From assembly GCF_014962245.1 (NCBI RefSeq), contig NZ_CP063144.1:424582-488581 (forward strand): a stretch of DNA of 64,000 nucleotides. Direction: 5' to 3'. This document shows, one piece after another, positions 8,765 to 15,715 of the stretch. The translations under genes and the position numbers were made by a program. Under the pieces are notes generated by a model. The model saw only the letters and a list, made by a program, of their open reading frames with translations. It did no database searches and was not told where the DNA came from. Source of the DNA: Thermosphaera aggregans. GTDB taxonomy: Archaea; Thermoproteota; Thermoprotei_A; Sulfolobales; Desulfurococcaceae. How positions within the stretch are numbered: position 1 is the first letter of the stretch; each line of letters opens with the position of its first letter.

Positions 8765-9538
8765 ATGGCTGAGCCAAGCCTAATCCAGGACTTACTGTCT
8801 AAGCTCGAGGTCCCAATAATCATAGTTCTCACACTAGTCATTGTTAGAGTGCTTTTCAAAAAACTCCTCGACTCCCTGGCAATGCGAGGCACGATCTCAG
8901 TCACGGGTAAGGAAACAGTTTTGAGGATTCTGGATATTTCAATCATAGTTATATCCTTCCTCGTCCTGGTAGCCCAGTTCATAGAGGTACACATGGCTCT
9001 TATAGCGATAGCGGGGCTGACCCTTGTCTTAGTCTTCATGCTTATCGATAAGATAAGAGGGTTTATCGCCTACCTATCACTTCAAATGGATAAGAAGATC
9101 ATGGGCAAGTATTTTGAAATAGTACTGCCCGGTTTCAAAGAGCCGGTTTACGGGAGGGTGGCGAAGATTTCATCGTCATACTGCGAGATCGAAGATGTCT
9201 TTGGCGAGAAGTACTTGATACCCAACACGGTAATGTATAACGCCGTGTTGAAACCGCTGACACCAACCGTGGTGTTTGACGTTCGTTTGAAGATCACAGG
9301 TGAAGAGGACTTGCGGAAGCTGATAGAGCTATTCAAGAGCTTTAAACCGGAGGTTTTCAGGATAGATGATAGGAGAACCATTATACGGCATGTAGGCCCG
9401 TCGAGATTTACTATAAGGATTGTAGCGCATCCCACGGGTCCTAGTATCAGGCATATTGAGATCATTGATTTCATGTCCGAATTGATTGGAAGATTCAAGG
9501 AGTATGATCCTGAAGTCCGTTTCGTGAAAGTTTACTAA
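8765..9538 (+). CDS. MscS-family mechanosensitive channel-like protein
   Basis: Membrane protein, 257 aa, with three hydrophobic helices in residues 15-105. A cytoplasmic MscS beta-domain follows: the segment around residues 118-155 (YGRVAKISSSYCEIEDVFGE, then KYLIPNTVMYN) has the family pattern ending in iPN. The rest is the alpha/beta C-terminal domain. The pore helix is not especially Gly/Ala-rich, so gating properties are uncertain. It sits 2 nt after trkA, suggesting an operon for K+ uptake and osmotic pressure release. Confidence 0.8.
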   Translation: MAEPSLIQDLLSKLEVPIIIVLTLVIVRVLFKKLLDSLAMRGTISVTGKETVLRILDISIIVISFLVLVAQFIEVHMALIAIAGLTLVLVFMLIDKIRGFIAYLSLQMDKKIMGKYFEIVLPGFKEPVYGRVAKISSSYCEIEDVFGEKYLIPNTVMYNAVLKPLTPTVVFDVRLKITGEEDLRKLIELFKSFKPEVFRIDDRRTIIRHVGPSRFTIRIVAHPTGPSIRHIEIIDFMSELIGRFKEYDPEVRFVKVY

Positions 9539-9546
9539 AAGAATGT

Positions 9547-10848
9547 TTAACCCATCCCTCCCCGAACCCTGCCTCTGAGGTCGTAGAAAGTAGCTTTTTC
9601 AATTACTGCTTCAACAGATACTCCATAATCGAGCAGGCCTCCTCCCAGCAGGATAACAGGGATGTAGTTGTCAAGCCTGCCAACCCATGTGTTAGAGTAC
9701 TCTGTTACAAACACCGGCAGGGTTGATCCAACATATTTCTCCCTAACCTTAAGCCCCATCTCCTCCACGGTTTCAAGCATTCTGAGCATTCTTTCCTTTC
9801 TAACACGTGTCGGAATGTTCGGCATTCCAGCTGAAAGTGTGTTGGGTCTCACGCTGTAGCCTGCGAAGTGAACTCTTTCAAACTCTAACTCCTTAATTAT
9901 CTTCAAAGTATTTTCGAAGTCTTCCTCATCCTCGGAGGGGTGGCCTACTATTATATCGGTTGCAATGCTAACGTCACTGATTTTCCGCTTTACCTCTTTG
10001 ATTAAACCCCTGTACTCGTCAACAGTGTATTTCCTATTCATAGCCTTCAACACTTTGTCGCTACCAGACTGCAGAGGGATGTGCAGAAACCTGTAGATCC
10101 TGCGGTCAGAATTGACGGCTTCAACCAGCTCGTCAAGGATTGGTGGCAGGTGCTCCGGGTTTATCATCCCTATTCTAACCCTGAACTCTCCCTGCAGTGT
10201 TGAAATCCTTCTCACCAGTTCTGGGAGACACCGTTTACCGTACAGGTCTACTCCGTAAGTGCCCAGGTCCATCCCCGTCAACTGTATCTCCACCGCGCCC
10301 ATTCTCACAGCGGTCTCAACGGATTTTACGATTGCTTCAACAGTGTGGCTCACTAATACTCTTCTAGCATGTCTTGTTATGCAGAAGGAGCAGTTGCTCA
10401 AGCATCCTTCTTGAATAGGTATTGGCGCAATCCTGTTCTCGAAGAACAGTCCTATCCTGTCTCTCTCCCTAACCCCATCCAGCATCACAACCTTCCCGCT
10501 TGATTCCACTGCTACATGGATTCTGGAAGAGTTCTGCGGGGAGACAAGGCTGGCTTCAGGAGCGGTTTTCAACACCTTGTATGGCTGTGCAGCGGGGAGG
10601 CATCCAGCAATCACGAGCTTCGCATTTCTCTCCTGAACCAGTCTTCTAAGACTGGTTATTTTCTTCAACATGTGTTGCTCCGTGTCAAGCCTAACCGTGC
10701 AAGTATTGATTATTACCACGTCAGCGCTGGAGGGGTCGGCAACAATAGAGTGCCCTCTCTCTGTTAAAACATGCTTCATCAAGGCTTCATCGCTCCTGTT
10801 GAGCGCGCAGCCGTATGTTTCCACGTAAACCCTCATTAAACCATCCAT
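9547..10848 (-). CDS. tRNA t6A37 methylthiotransferase, archaeal CDKAL1/MtaB type
   Basis: Radical-SAM enzyme that inserts sulfur and a methyl group at the 2-position of t6A37, giving ms2t6A. From the N-terminus: a UPF0004 domain with the three cluster-binding cysteines C14, C50 and C83; a radical SAM domain with CxxxCxxC at C149, C153 and C156 (GCLSNCSFC); and a C-terminal TRAM-like RNA-binding region from about residue 370. Length of 433 aa is typical. The start could be ATG 10848 or ATG 10836 (MRVYVETYGC); the second gives the usual family N-terminus. It is divergent from the aIF2-beta operon, sharing an AT-rich promoter region. Confidence 0.92.
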   Translation of the reverse strand: MDGLMRVYVETYGCALNRSDEALMKHVLTERGHSIVADPSSADVVIINTCTVRLDTEQHMLKKITSLRRLVQERNAKLVIAGCLPAAQPYKVLKTAPEASLVSPQNSSRIHVAVESSGKVVMLDGVRERDRIGLFFENRIAPIPIQEGCLSNCSFCITRHARRVLVSHTVEAIVKSVETAVRMGAVEIQLTGMDLGTYGVDLYGKRCLPELVRRISTLQGEFRVRIGMINPEHLPPILDELVEAVNSDRRIYRFLHIPLQSGSDKVLKAMNRKYTVDEYRGLIKEVKRKISDVSIATDIIVGHPSEDEEDFENTLKIIKELEFERVHFAGYSVRPNTLSAGMPNIPTRVRKERMLRMLETVEEMGLKVREKYVGSTLPVFVTEYSNTWVGRLDNYIPVILLGGGLLDYGVSVEAVIEKATFYDLRGRVRGGMG

Positions 10849-10907
10849 TAACAGAATTATTGTTAAATAGCCCTCTTAACAATAATCTCCCTGGAGAGGT
10901 GTTGTTT

Positions 10908-11333
10908 TTGAAGAGTATCAGGGACTACAGTTACGAGGAGCTGTTGGACAGGGCGATTCAGAGACTGCCGTCTAAGAAGAGCAGCGGCGAGGTTTTCGAA
11001 ATCCCCAGGGCCGAGGTTTTGATCGTTGGAGGCAGAACTATTGTTCACAATTTCTCGGAAATAGCTGAGGCTCTTGGTAGGGAGAAAGATATTGTTCAAA
11101 AATACTTTGTCAAGGAGCTTGGTGTTCCCGCCTTCCTCAACGATGCTGGGCAGTTGCTATTGCAGGGCAAGTTCAACGCCTCAGTCATCAACAAGCTTAT
11201 AGAAGTCTTCGTTGAGAAATACGTTAAATGTCCCACCTGCGGAGCCATCCACACGAAGCTTGCTAAGAAGGGCAAGGTTTTCGTGATGAGGTGCGAGGCC
11301 TGCGGCGCGGAGACCACGCTACCGGCTTTCTAG
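10908..11333 (+). CDS. Translation initiation factor aIF2 beta subunit
   Basis: Beta subunit of heterotrimeric aIF2, which brings initiator Met-tRNA to the small ribosomal subunit. 141 aa from TTG 10908, which has GGAGAGGT 8 nt upstream; the longer upstream frame overlaps the divergent gene and is not expected. An N-terminal helix is followed by the central alpha/beta domain (TIVHNFSEIAEALGRE), and a C-terminal C4 zinc ribbon has CPTCG and CEACG. Length matches archaeal aIF2-beta. It is the first gene of a translation/ribosome-assembly operon. Confidence 0.95.
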   Translation: MKSIRDYSYEELLDRAIQRLPSKKSSGEVFEIPRAEVLIVGGRTIVHNFSEIAEALGREKDIVQKYFVKELGVPAFLNDAGQLLLQGKFNASVINKLIEVFVEKYVKCPTCGAIHTKLAKKGKVFVMRCEACGAETTLPAF

Positions 11334-11349
11334 AGCGCGTGATGTCTTG

Positions 11350-11685
11350 ATGGAGGAGAAAGGTGGTCGGGAAGCCTACACCGGCTTGGAGTATGTAAGC
11401 GTAAGGTTTTCAGACGACGAAGTAGTAGTGTCAGTGTGCGATGAAGAGGTTCTGGGAAAAACCCTTGTCGACCCGGATAAGGGCATTAAATACGTAGTAG
11501 ACCCTTTCTTCTACAAGGGGGAGCTTAAAAGTGTTGAAGAAGCCTTGGAGATCCTCTCCACTGCTACAACAGGCAACCTGGTTGGCGAGAGAATTGTTAA
11601 AGCAGCAATAGAGAGGGGGTTCATCCATCCTGATGCCATTCTCATAGTTCAAGGTGTTCCAATAGCCTTCTTCGCAATACTATAG
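11350..11685 (+). CDS. DUF424 family protein
   Basis: Small archaeal protein of 111 aa from ATG 11350 (a TTG immediately before it is also in frame). Features match DUF424: an N-terminal beta-rich part with VSVCDEEVLGKTL, and a C-terminal core ending VQGVPIAFFAIL. It lies between aIF2-beta and NMD3, and the downstream gene starts 9 nt later, so it probably takes part in translation or ribosome maturation. No biochemical function is established that I know of. Confidence 0.82.
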   Translation: MEEKGGREAYTGLEYVSVRFSDDEVVVSVCDEEVLGKTLVDPDKGIKYVVDPFFYKGELKSVEEALEILSTATTGNLVGERIVKAAIERGFIHPDAILIVQGVPIAFFAIL

Positions 11686-11694
11686 GTGTTGCAT

Positions 11695-12753
11695 ATGAGG
11701 TTCTGCGTGCGTTGCGGAAGAGAGGTACCGGACGAGGAGATTATTGGAAACCACTGTCTTGAATGCTATGTTAAATACCTCACCCCATTCAAGGATAAGC
11801 CGAGGCTTGAGGTGACGGTCTGCCCTAAGTGCGGTGCATGGTTTTACAAGGGAGAGTGGAATCATCCTTTGGAAGAAAACGAGGTTTTAAGAAGAATCGC
11901 GATGGGGGAGTCTAAGCGCTTCCTCAGGGAGGAAGTGGAGGTTTTAGATGTTTCGGTGGTTAAACCACTCCATAAAATCAGCGCGAGCGAGCACGGGGTG
12001 ACCTTGAACTATCAATTATTGATTAAGGAAACCAATCCCGTGAACTACGAGCTGGAAGCCCCTGTTAAAATAACCTACAAGCCGTGCCCCTCATGCTTAG
12101 CCAGGGCAGGAGGTTCTCATAAAGCATTAGTCCAGGTAAGGGTTGAGGGAGAGGTAGATGTCGAGAAGCTGGCTGAGGAGGTTGAGGAGCTTATTGTTAA
12201 GGCTGGGCTGGCTTCAAGCGTCACAGAGGTTGAGACTGTGAGGGAAGGCGTGGACGTCAAGTTCGAAGACCCTGTTGCCGCCAGGAAGCTTTCAAGCATT
12301 CTGAGCAGGAAGTACGGGGCATCAACAACCGAGTCCTTCAGGTCAACCCGGTTTGACGCTCACGAGGGTAAGTGGAGGGGTGTTGTAACGCTGTCCGTGA
12401 GAATCCCGCCAATACACAAGGGCATGGTGGTCGAGTACCAGGGTGAGGTTGGCGTTGTCGAGGAGGTTTCGAAAGGACTGGTGAAGATAAGGATTCTTGA
12501 AACAGGAGAGCATGTTCAGACAAAGGTGTCAGGCTACTGGGATGGAAGGATTAAGCCGTTGCCAAGGGCTCACCTAGGCGGCAGGTATGTCGTGACGAGT
12601 GTTGACAAGAACTACGTCTACTTGCTCAACGAGGAGACGGGGGAGCTTAGAGAGGTTCCGGTTAAGCCCGGGTATTCTCATTTAAAAGCCGGCGATGAAG
12701 TATTATTATTGTCAATAGAGGAAAAGGAGTATTTGATAAGGGAGAGTGATTAG
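11695..12753 (+). CDS. NMD3-like ribosome export/assembly protein
   Basis: Archaeal homologue of eukaryotic NMD3, the large-subunit export adaptor; in archaea it probably assists 50S maturation. 352 aa from ATG 11695, preceded by GGTG; two weaker in-frame starts lie upstream. The N-terminus carries several zinc knuckles: CVRCG (residues 4-8), CLEC, CPKCG (about 42) and CPSC (about 130). The middle holds beta-rich OB/SH3-like parts (KGMVVEYQGEVGVVEEVSKG). It lies between DUF424 and aIF1A on the same strand with gaps of only a few bases. Confidence 0.87.
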   Translation: MRFCVRCGREVPDEEIIGNHCLECYVKYLTPFKDKPRLEVTVCPKCGAWFYKGEWNHPLEENEVLRRIAMGESKRFLREEVEVLDVSVVKPLHKISASEHGVTLNYQLLIKETNPVNYELEAPVKITYKPCPSCLARAGGSHKALVQVRVEGEVDVEKLAEEVEELIVKAGLASSVTEVETVREGVDVKFEDPVAARKLSSILSRKYGASTTESFRSTRFDAHEGKWRGVVTLSVRIPPIHKGMVVEYQGEVGVVEEVSKGLVKIRILETGEHVQTKVSGYWDGRIKPLPRAHLGGRYVVTSVDKNYVYLLNEETGELREVPVKPGYSHLKAGDEVLLLSIEEKEYLIRESD

Positions 12754-12756
12754 GTT

Positions 12757-13086
12757 TTGCCTAAGAAGGACCAGGGTCTAGGGCCCGGAGCAGAAACACC
12801 GTTCCCCGGGGACGATACAGTAGTCTGCGGCGTCATAAGGCATCTCGGCGGGGATTACCTGCTGGCAAAATGCATGGATGGCGTGGACAGGAAGGTTAGG
12901 ATACCGGGGAAGCTTAGGAAGAGAGTGTGGATTAACGAGGGAGACATAATTCTCGTCGGACTATGGGATTTCAGCCCGGATAAGGGTGAAGTGGTTTACA
13001 AGTATGGTCGTAACGAGATAAACAAGCTTATTGAGAAGGGCTTTTTGAGCAAGGAGTTCATTGACGCTCTCAGTGAATACGTATGA
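12757..13086 (+). CDS. Translation initiation factor aIF1A
   Basis: OB-fold factor that binds the A site of the small subunit during initiation. 109 aa with a TTG start (MPKKDQ) 3 nt after the NMD3 stop. The OB-fold is clear: VVCGVIRHLGGDYLLAKCMD, VRIPGKLRKRVWINEGDIIL and LVGLWDF. The basic N-terminus and acidic tail fit the family. Its stop overlaps the RIO1 start at 13083, indicating translational coupling. Confidence 0.95.
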   Translation: MPKKDQGLGPGAETPFPGDDTVVCGVIRHLGGDYLLAKCMDGVDRKVRIPGKLRKRVWINEGDIILVGLWDFSPDKGEVVYKYGRNEINKLIEKGFLSKEFIDALSEYV

Positions 13087-13895
13087 GCGATGAAGTGGAC
13101 AGGCTTCTCCGTAGAGGGGGAGAGGAGCCGAGAATCAAGGATGCAGACCTCTACGAGACTGTTGAGGAGGTTTTCGACACATCCACAGTCCTAACGGTTG
13201 TCTCCCTGATTCGTAAAAGAGTTTTAAAGCGGATTTCAGGCGTGATCAGTGCTGGCAAAGAAGCAAGGGTTTACCTCGGCTACGCTTCAGACGGTAGGCC
13301 GTTGGCTGTTAAAATATACCTAACAAGCTCAGCAGAGTTCAGGAAGGGAATATTGAAGTATATTGTCGGAGACCCGAGGTTTCAGGGGGTTAAAACCGGT
13401 GACACGAGAGCGCTAATCTATGCGTGGACGAGGAAGGAGTACAGGAATCTTGTAAGGATGAGGGAGGCAGGGGTCAAGGTTCCGGAGCCTGTCGCGTTTC
13501 TCAACAATGTTTTAGTTATGGAGTTCCTGGGCGAGGAGGGTAAGAGGTATCCATTGCTAGTGGAAGCCTACAAGGAGCTGGAGAAAGAGGAGTTGGAAAA
13601 CATTTACAAGCTGGTTTTAGAGGAGCTGGAGAAAATTGTCTGCAAGGCTAGGCTCGTGCACGGGGATTTATCAGAGTTCAACATAATGGTTAAGCCTGAT
13701 CTCGACATAGCAATCATAGATGTAAGCCAGGCTGTCGACTACTCACACCCTAACGCGAAGGAGTTTCTCGAAAGGGATGTTAGAAATATTAACAGGTTTT
13801 TCAAAAATGAAGCCAAGATAAATGTTTTAAGTGACGAGGAGGTTTTGGAGGGGTTGTTTAAATGTCTGGAGAGGAGAAGGGAAGATTCATCCTAG
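13083..13895 (+). CDS. rio1: RIO1-type serine protein kinase/ATPase
   Basis: Atypical kinase required for late small-subunit maturation. 270 aa: a RIO N-lobe with the ATP-binding loop (ISAGKEARVYLGY, about residues 55-67) and catalytic lysine in LAVKIY; hinge VLVMEFLGEEG; catalytic loop VHGDLSEFNIM (H-G-D at about 197) and metal-binding IIDVSQAVDYSHP. It overlaps aIF1A upstream and Dim2 downstream by 4 and 34 nt. Neighbouring aIF1A and Dim2 support a ribosome biogenesis role. Confidence 0.95.
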   Translation: MSDEVDRLLRRGGEEPRIKDADLYETVEEVFDTSTVLTVVSLIRKRVLKRISGVISAGKEARVYLGYASDGRPLAVKIYLTSSAEFRKGILKYIVGDPRFQGVKTGDTRALIYAWTRKEYRNLVRMREAGVKVPEPVAFLNNVLVMEFLGEEGKRYPLLVEAYKELEKEELENIYKLVLEELEKIVCKARLVHGDLSEFNIMVKPDLDIAIIDVSQAVDYSHPNAKEFLERDVRNINRFFKNEAKINVLSDEEVLEGLFKCLERRREDSS

Positions 13896-14497
13896 GCGTT
13901 ACAAGACTCTACGAGAAAATACCTTTGGAGAGGATAGGGGTTTTAATAGGCGATAACGGCCGGGTGAAGAAGGAGATAGAGGAGAAGACTAGGACAGCTA
14001 TAACGATAGATTCTTTAACAGGCGGCGTAGTGATAGAGCCAGCCCTCCCCACAACCACCGCTCTCGAGCTTATGAAGGCAAGGGATATAGTTAAGGCAAT
14101 AGCCTACGGCTTCAGCCCTGACAGGGCTATGAGGTTGCTGGATGAGGACCAGGTGTTAATGGTCATAGATGTTAGACAGTACGTGGGAGATAAGCCTAAC
14201 CATGTGGCAAGGGTTCTAGGGAGAATAATCGGCGAGGATGGTAAGGCGAGGAGGACTCTTGAGGAAATGACCGGTGCGTTCATATCGATATATGAGCCTT
14301 ACGTGGCTATCATTGGGGATTTTGAAACAGCTAATATAGCTAAAACAGCTATTGAAATGCTGATACAGGGGAGGAGGCATTCAACAGTTTACAAGTACGT
14401 TGAGAACGAGACGTTCACCTTGAAGAGGAGGAGGATGAGGGAGCTCTGGCTCAAGCCTCCTAAAATAGAAGCTGGAGAGGAAGGAAAGCAGGAGTAG
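13862..14497 (+). CDS. Dim2/Pno1-like KH-domain ribosome biogenesis protein
   Basis: RNA-binding protein, 211 aa, with two KH domains: the first around residues 22-60 (IGVLIGDNGRVKKEIEEKTR) and the second around 110-160 (VLGRIIGEDGKARRTLEEMT). The basic C-terminal end (TFTLKRRRMRELW) is like eukaryotic Pno1/Dim2, which binds the 3' end of small-subunit rRNA with Nob1 and stimulates its processing. The ATG lies inside the rio1 gene. Nob1 itself is found at 37 kb. Confidence 0.9.
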   Translation: MSGEEKGRFILGVTRLYEKIPLERIGVLIGDNGRVKKEIEEKTRTAITIDSLTGGVVIEPALPTTTALELMKARDIVKAIAYGFSPDRAMRLLDEDQVLMVIDVRQYVGDKPNHVARVLGRIIGEDGKARRTLEEMTGAFISIYEPYVAIIGDFETANIAKTAIEMLIQGRRHSTVYKYVENETFTLKRRRMRELWLKPPKIEAGEEGKQE

Positions 14498-14506
14498 AGA
14501 AGTTTT

Positions 14507-14926
14507 CTAAAAAACGAGTAGGTATATAGCAACGATCATGAACGCGCTCGCAACGACTTTCTTAAGGGTAAGCTGTTCGTGAAGAATGATCACTGATAAT
14601 GCTATCACGAATAGAAGGCTGGACTTATCGATTATGGCCACAGGCGTTGTCTCCCCTTTCTGGAGCGCTAGGAAGTAGAGAACCCATGATGCTCCTCCAG
14701 CCACGCCGCTTAGCACTATGAAAAGTGCTTCTCTCGAAGTAATTGTTGACACGAAGCCTGTTCCCCTGAAGGTTAGCATGACCGCTACTGCGAAAACCAT
14801 CATTACTATAGACCTTAAGGCGGTGCCGGTGAGGGAGTCCACGTGTTGAAGCCCTATTTTAGCGAAAATCGTTGCAAGCGCAGCCATGAAGGCATCTAGC
14901 AATGCGTAGATTACCCAATCCTCCAA
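14507..14926 (-). CDS. EamA-domain half-size DMT transporter
   Basis: Membrane protein, about 139 aa with five hydrophobic helices, corresponding to a single EamA domain rather than the usual tandem pair, so it probably works as a dimer. I chose TTG 14926 because AAGGTGG lies just before it and the upstream in-frame residues are polar and unlike the family. Motifs: an early helix (LLDAFMAALATIFAKIGL) and ETTPVAIIDKSSLLFVI before the last helices. Substrate unknown. Confidence 0.78.
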   Translation of the reverse strand: MEDWVIYALLDAFMAALATIFAKIGLQHVDSLTGTALRSIVMMVFAVAVMLTFRGTGFVSTITSREALFIVLSGVAGGASWVLYFLALQKGETTPVAIIDKSSLLFVIALSVIILHEQLTLKKVVASAFMIVAIYLLVF

Positions 14927-15070
14927 GGCAACCACCTTTTCAACCCGGCATCTTGTGCGGGCCTTGTCAACACCGTGTTCAGAGGGGGTTCTATCCCCGG
15001 GTTCCCTCTTCATCTGCCGGCAAGTGAAGAAGTATTCGTTGAACCCTTAAAATGGTTTTAAGCGGAAAAG

Positions 15071-15079
15071 CTTATATGA
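15071..15079 (+). promoter_or_regulatory. Putative TATA box for tRNA-Trp
   Basis: CTTATATGA lies about 40 nt before the mature tRNA 5' end, compatible with a short 5' leader removed by RNase P. Confidence 0.4.
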
Positions 15080-15115
15080 CTCCTAAAGTTATAATAGAAC
15101 TCGATGACTGGTAGT

Positions 15116-15273
15116 GGGCCCGTAGCTCAGCCAGGCAGAGCGGCGGACGCTGGGGGATGTCTCCAGCGGTCGAAGCTCCAGATCCAGTGCTATGGGTCAG
15201 ACGACCTTTACGGGATGAGATAGATCTGGAGGGAGTGACCCGTAGGTCAGGGGTTCGAATCCCCTCGGGCCCA
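15116..15273 (+). tRNA. tRNA-Trp (CCA) with two introns, at 30/31 and 37/38
   Basis: Acceptor stem GGGCCCG/CGGGCCC with A73, D stem GCTC/GAGC and T arm AGGGG-TTCGAAT-CCCCT are plain. The anticodon arm only forms if two introns are removed. Intron 1 is 15147-15174 (28 nt) at position 30/31: a strict bulge-helix-bulge with central helix CGGC/GTCG, bulges GGA and AAG, and inner helix CGCTGG/CCAGCG. Intron 2 is 15182-15237 (56 nt) at the canonical 37/38: central helix CTCC/GGAG, bulges AGA and TGA, inner helix TCCAG/CTGGA. The product is 74 nt with stem GCGGG/CCCGT and loop CTCCAGA, so anticodon CCA. No CCA tail is encoded. Identity rests on this splicing model. Confidence 0.8.
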
Positions 15274-15286
15274 CTACGATTGAAAA

Positions 15287-15700
15287 TTACTTCTTCTCAA
15301 GCACTCTAACCTTGTAGGCTGCTAAGAGGATGGATACTAGTAGAATGATCAAGGTTATTCTTAAATCAATCCCTGAGAAGGCGATCCATGTGGCGATGAT
15401 GAAGAATAATAATCCGATGAACACCCTGGGTGCGCTGGGCGCGAAGAAGGCTTTTCTCGCAGACTGCTGAGCGTTTCCCACGCCGTAGAACCAAACCGCG
15501 TTAACATAGAGGAAGATTCCCGCGGCTAGCGTGACGCCTTCCCCTCCTGTTACAGCAAGCGTTGAAGCGATTGCTAAAATTATTGACGCGATAAAGACCG
15601 CGAAGTCTCTGAAGCTTGTAGCGATGTTAATTCTCAGAAATGTCAGTATTGCGAACAGCATTGTTGCCGCTAACCCGGTTAGAACGAGGTATTCGCTCAT
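15287..15700 (-). CDS. Small multi-spanning membrane protein, last gene of the SPFH operon
   Basis: Unrecognised 137-aa protein with about five hydrophobic helices (for example DFAVFIASIILAIASTLAVT and FIGLLFFIIATWIAF). A short loop (GNAQQSARKAFFAPSAPR) is basic and probably cytoplasmic. The start is ATG 15700, 15 nt after the stop of the zinc-ribbon gene, so it is probably co-transcribed with the SPFH cluster and may be its membrane component. tRNA-Trp lies just beyond its stop codon on the other strand. Confidence 0.75.
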   Translation of the reverse strand: MSEYLVLTGLAATMLFAILTFLRINIATSFRDFAVFIASIILAIASTLAVTGGEGVTLAAGIFLYVNAVWFYGVGNAQQSARKAFFAPSAPRVFIGLLFFIIATWIAFSGIDLRITLIILLVSILLAAYKVRVLEKK

Positions 15701-15715
15701 ACTTATTCAACTCTA

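Noticed and set aside
10815-10907. N-terminal extension of aIF2-beta from ATG 10815
   Set aside because: It would overlap the divergent methylthiotransferase start and cross the shared promoter. TTG 10908 has a proper SD and gives the family length.
15182-15237. C/D box guide RNA inside the tRNA-Trp intron, as in euryarchaea
   Set aside because: At 56 nt the intron has no convincing C and D box pair.
15116-15273. Alternative readings of the split tRNA as tRNA-Lys, tRNA-Ile or tRNA-Leu
   Set aside because: A single-intron fold leaves the anticodon stem mismatched (A31 with C39) or gives anticodon GAG in a type I body. Only the two-intron model gives a full stem, T33 and two good bulge-helix-bulge motifs.
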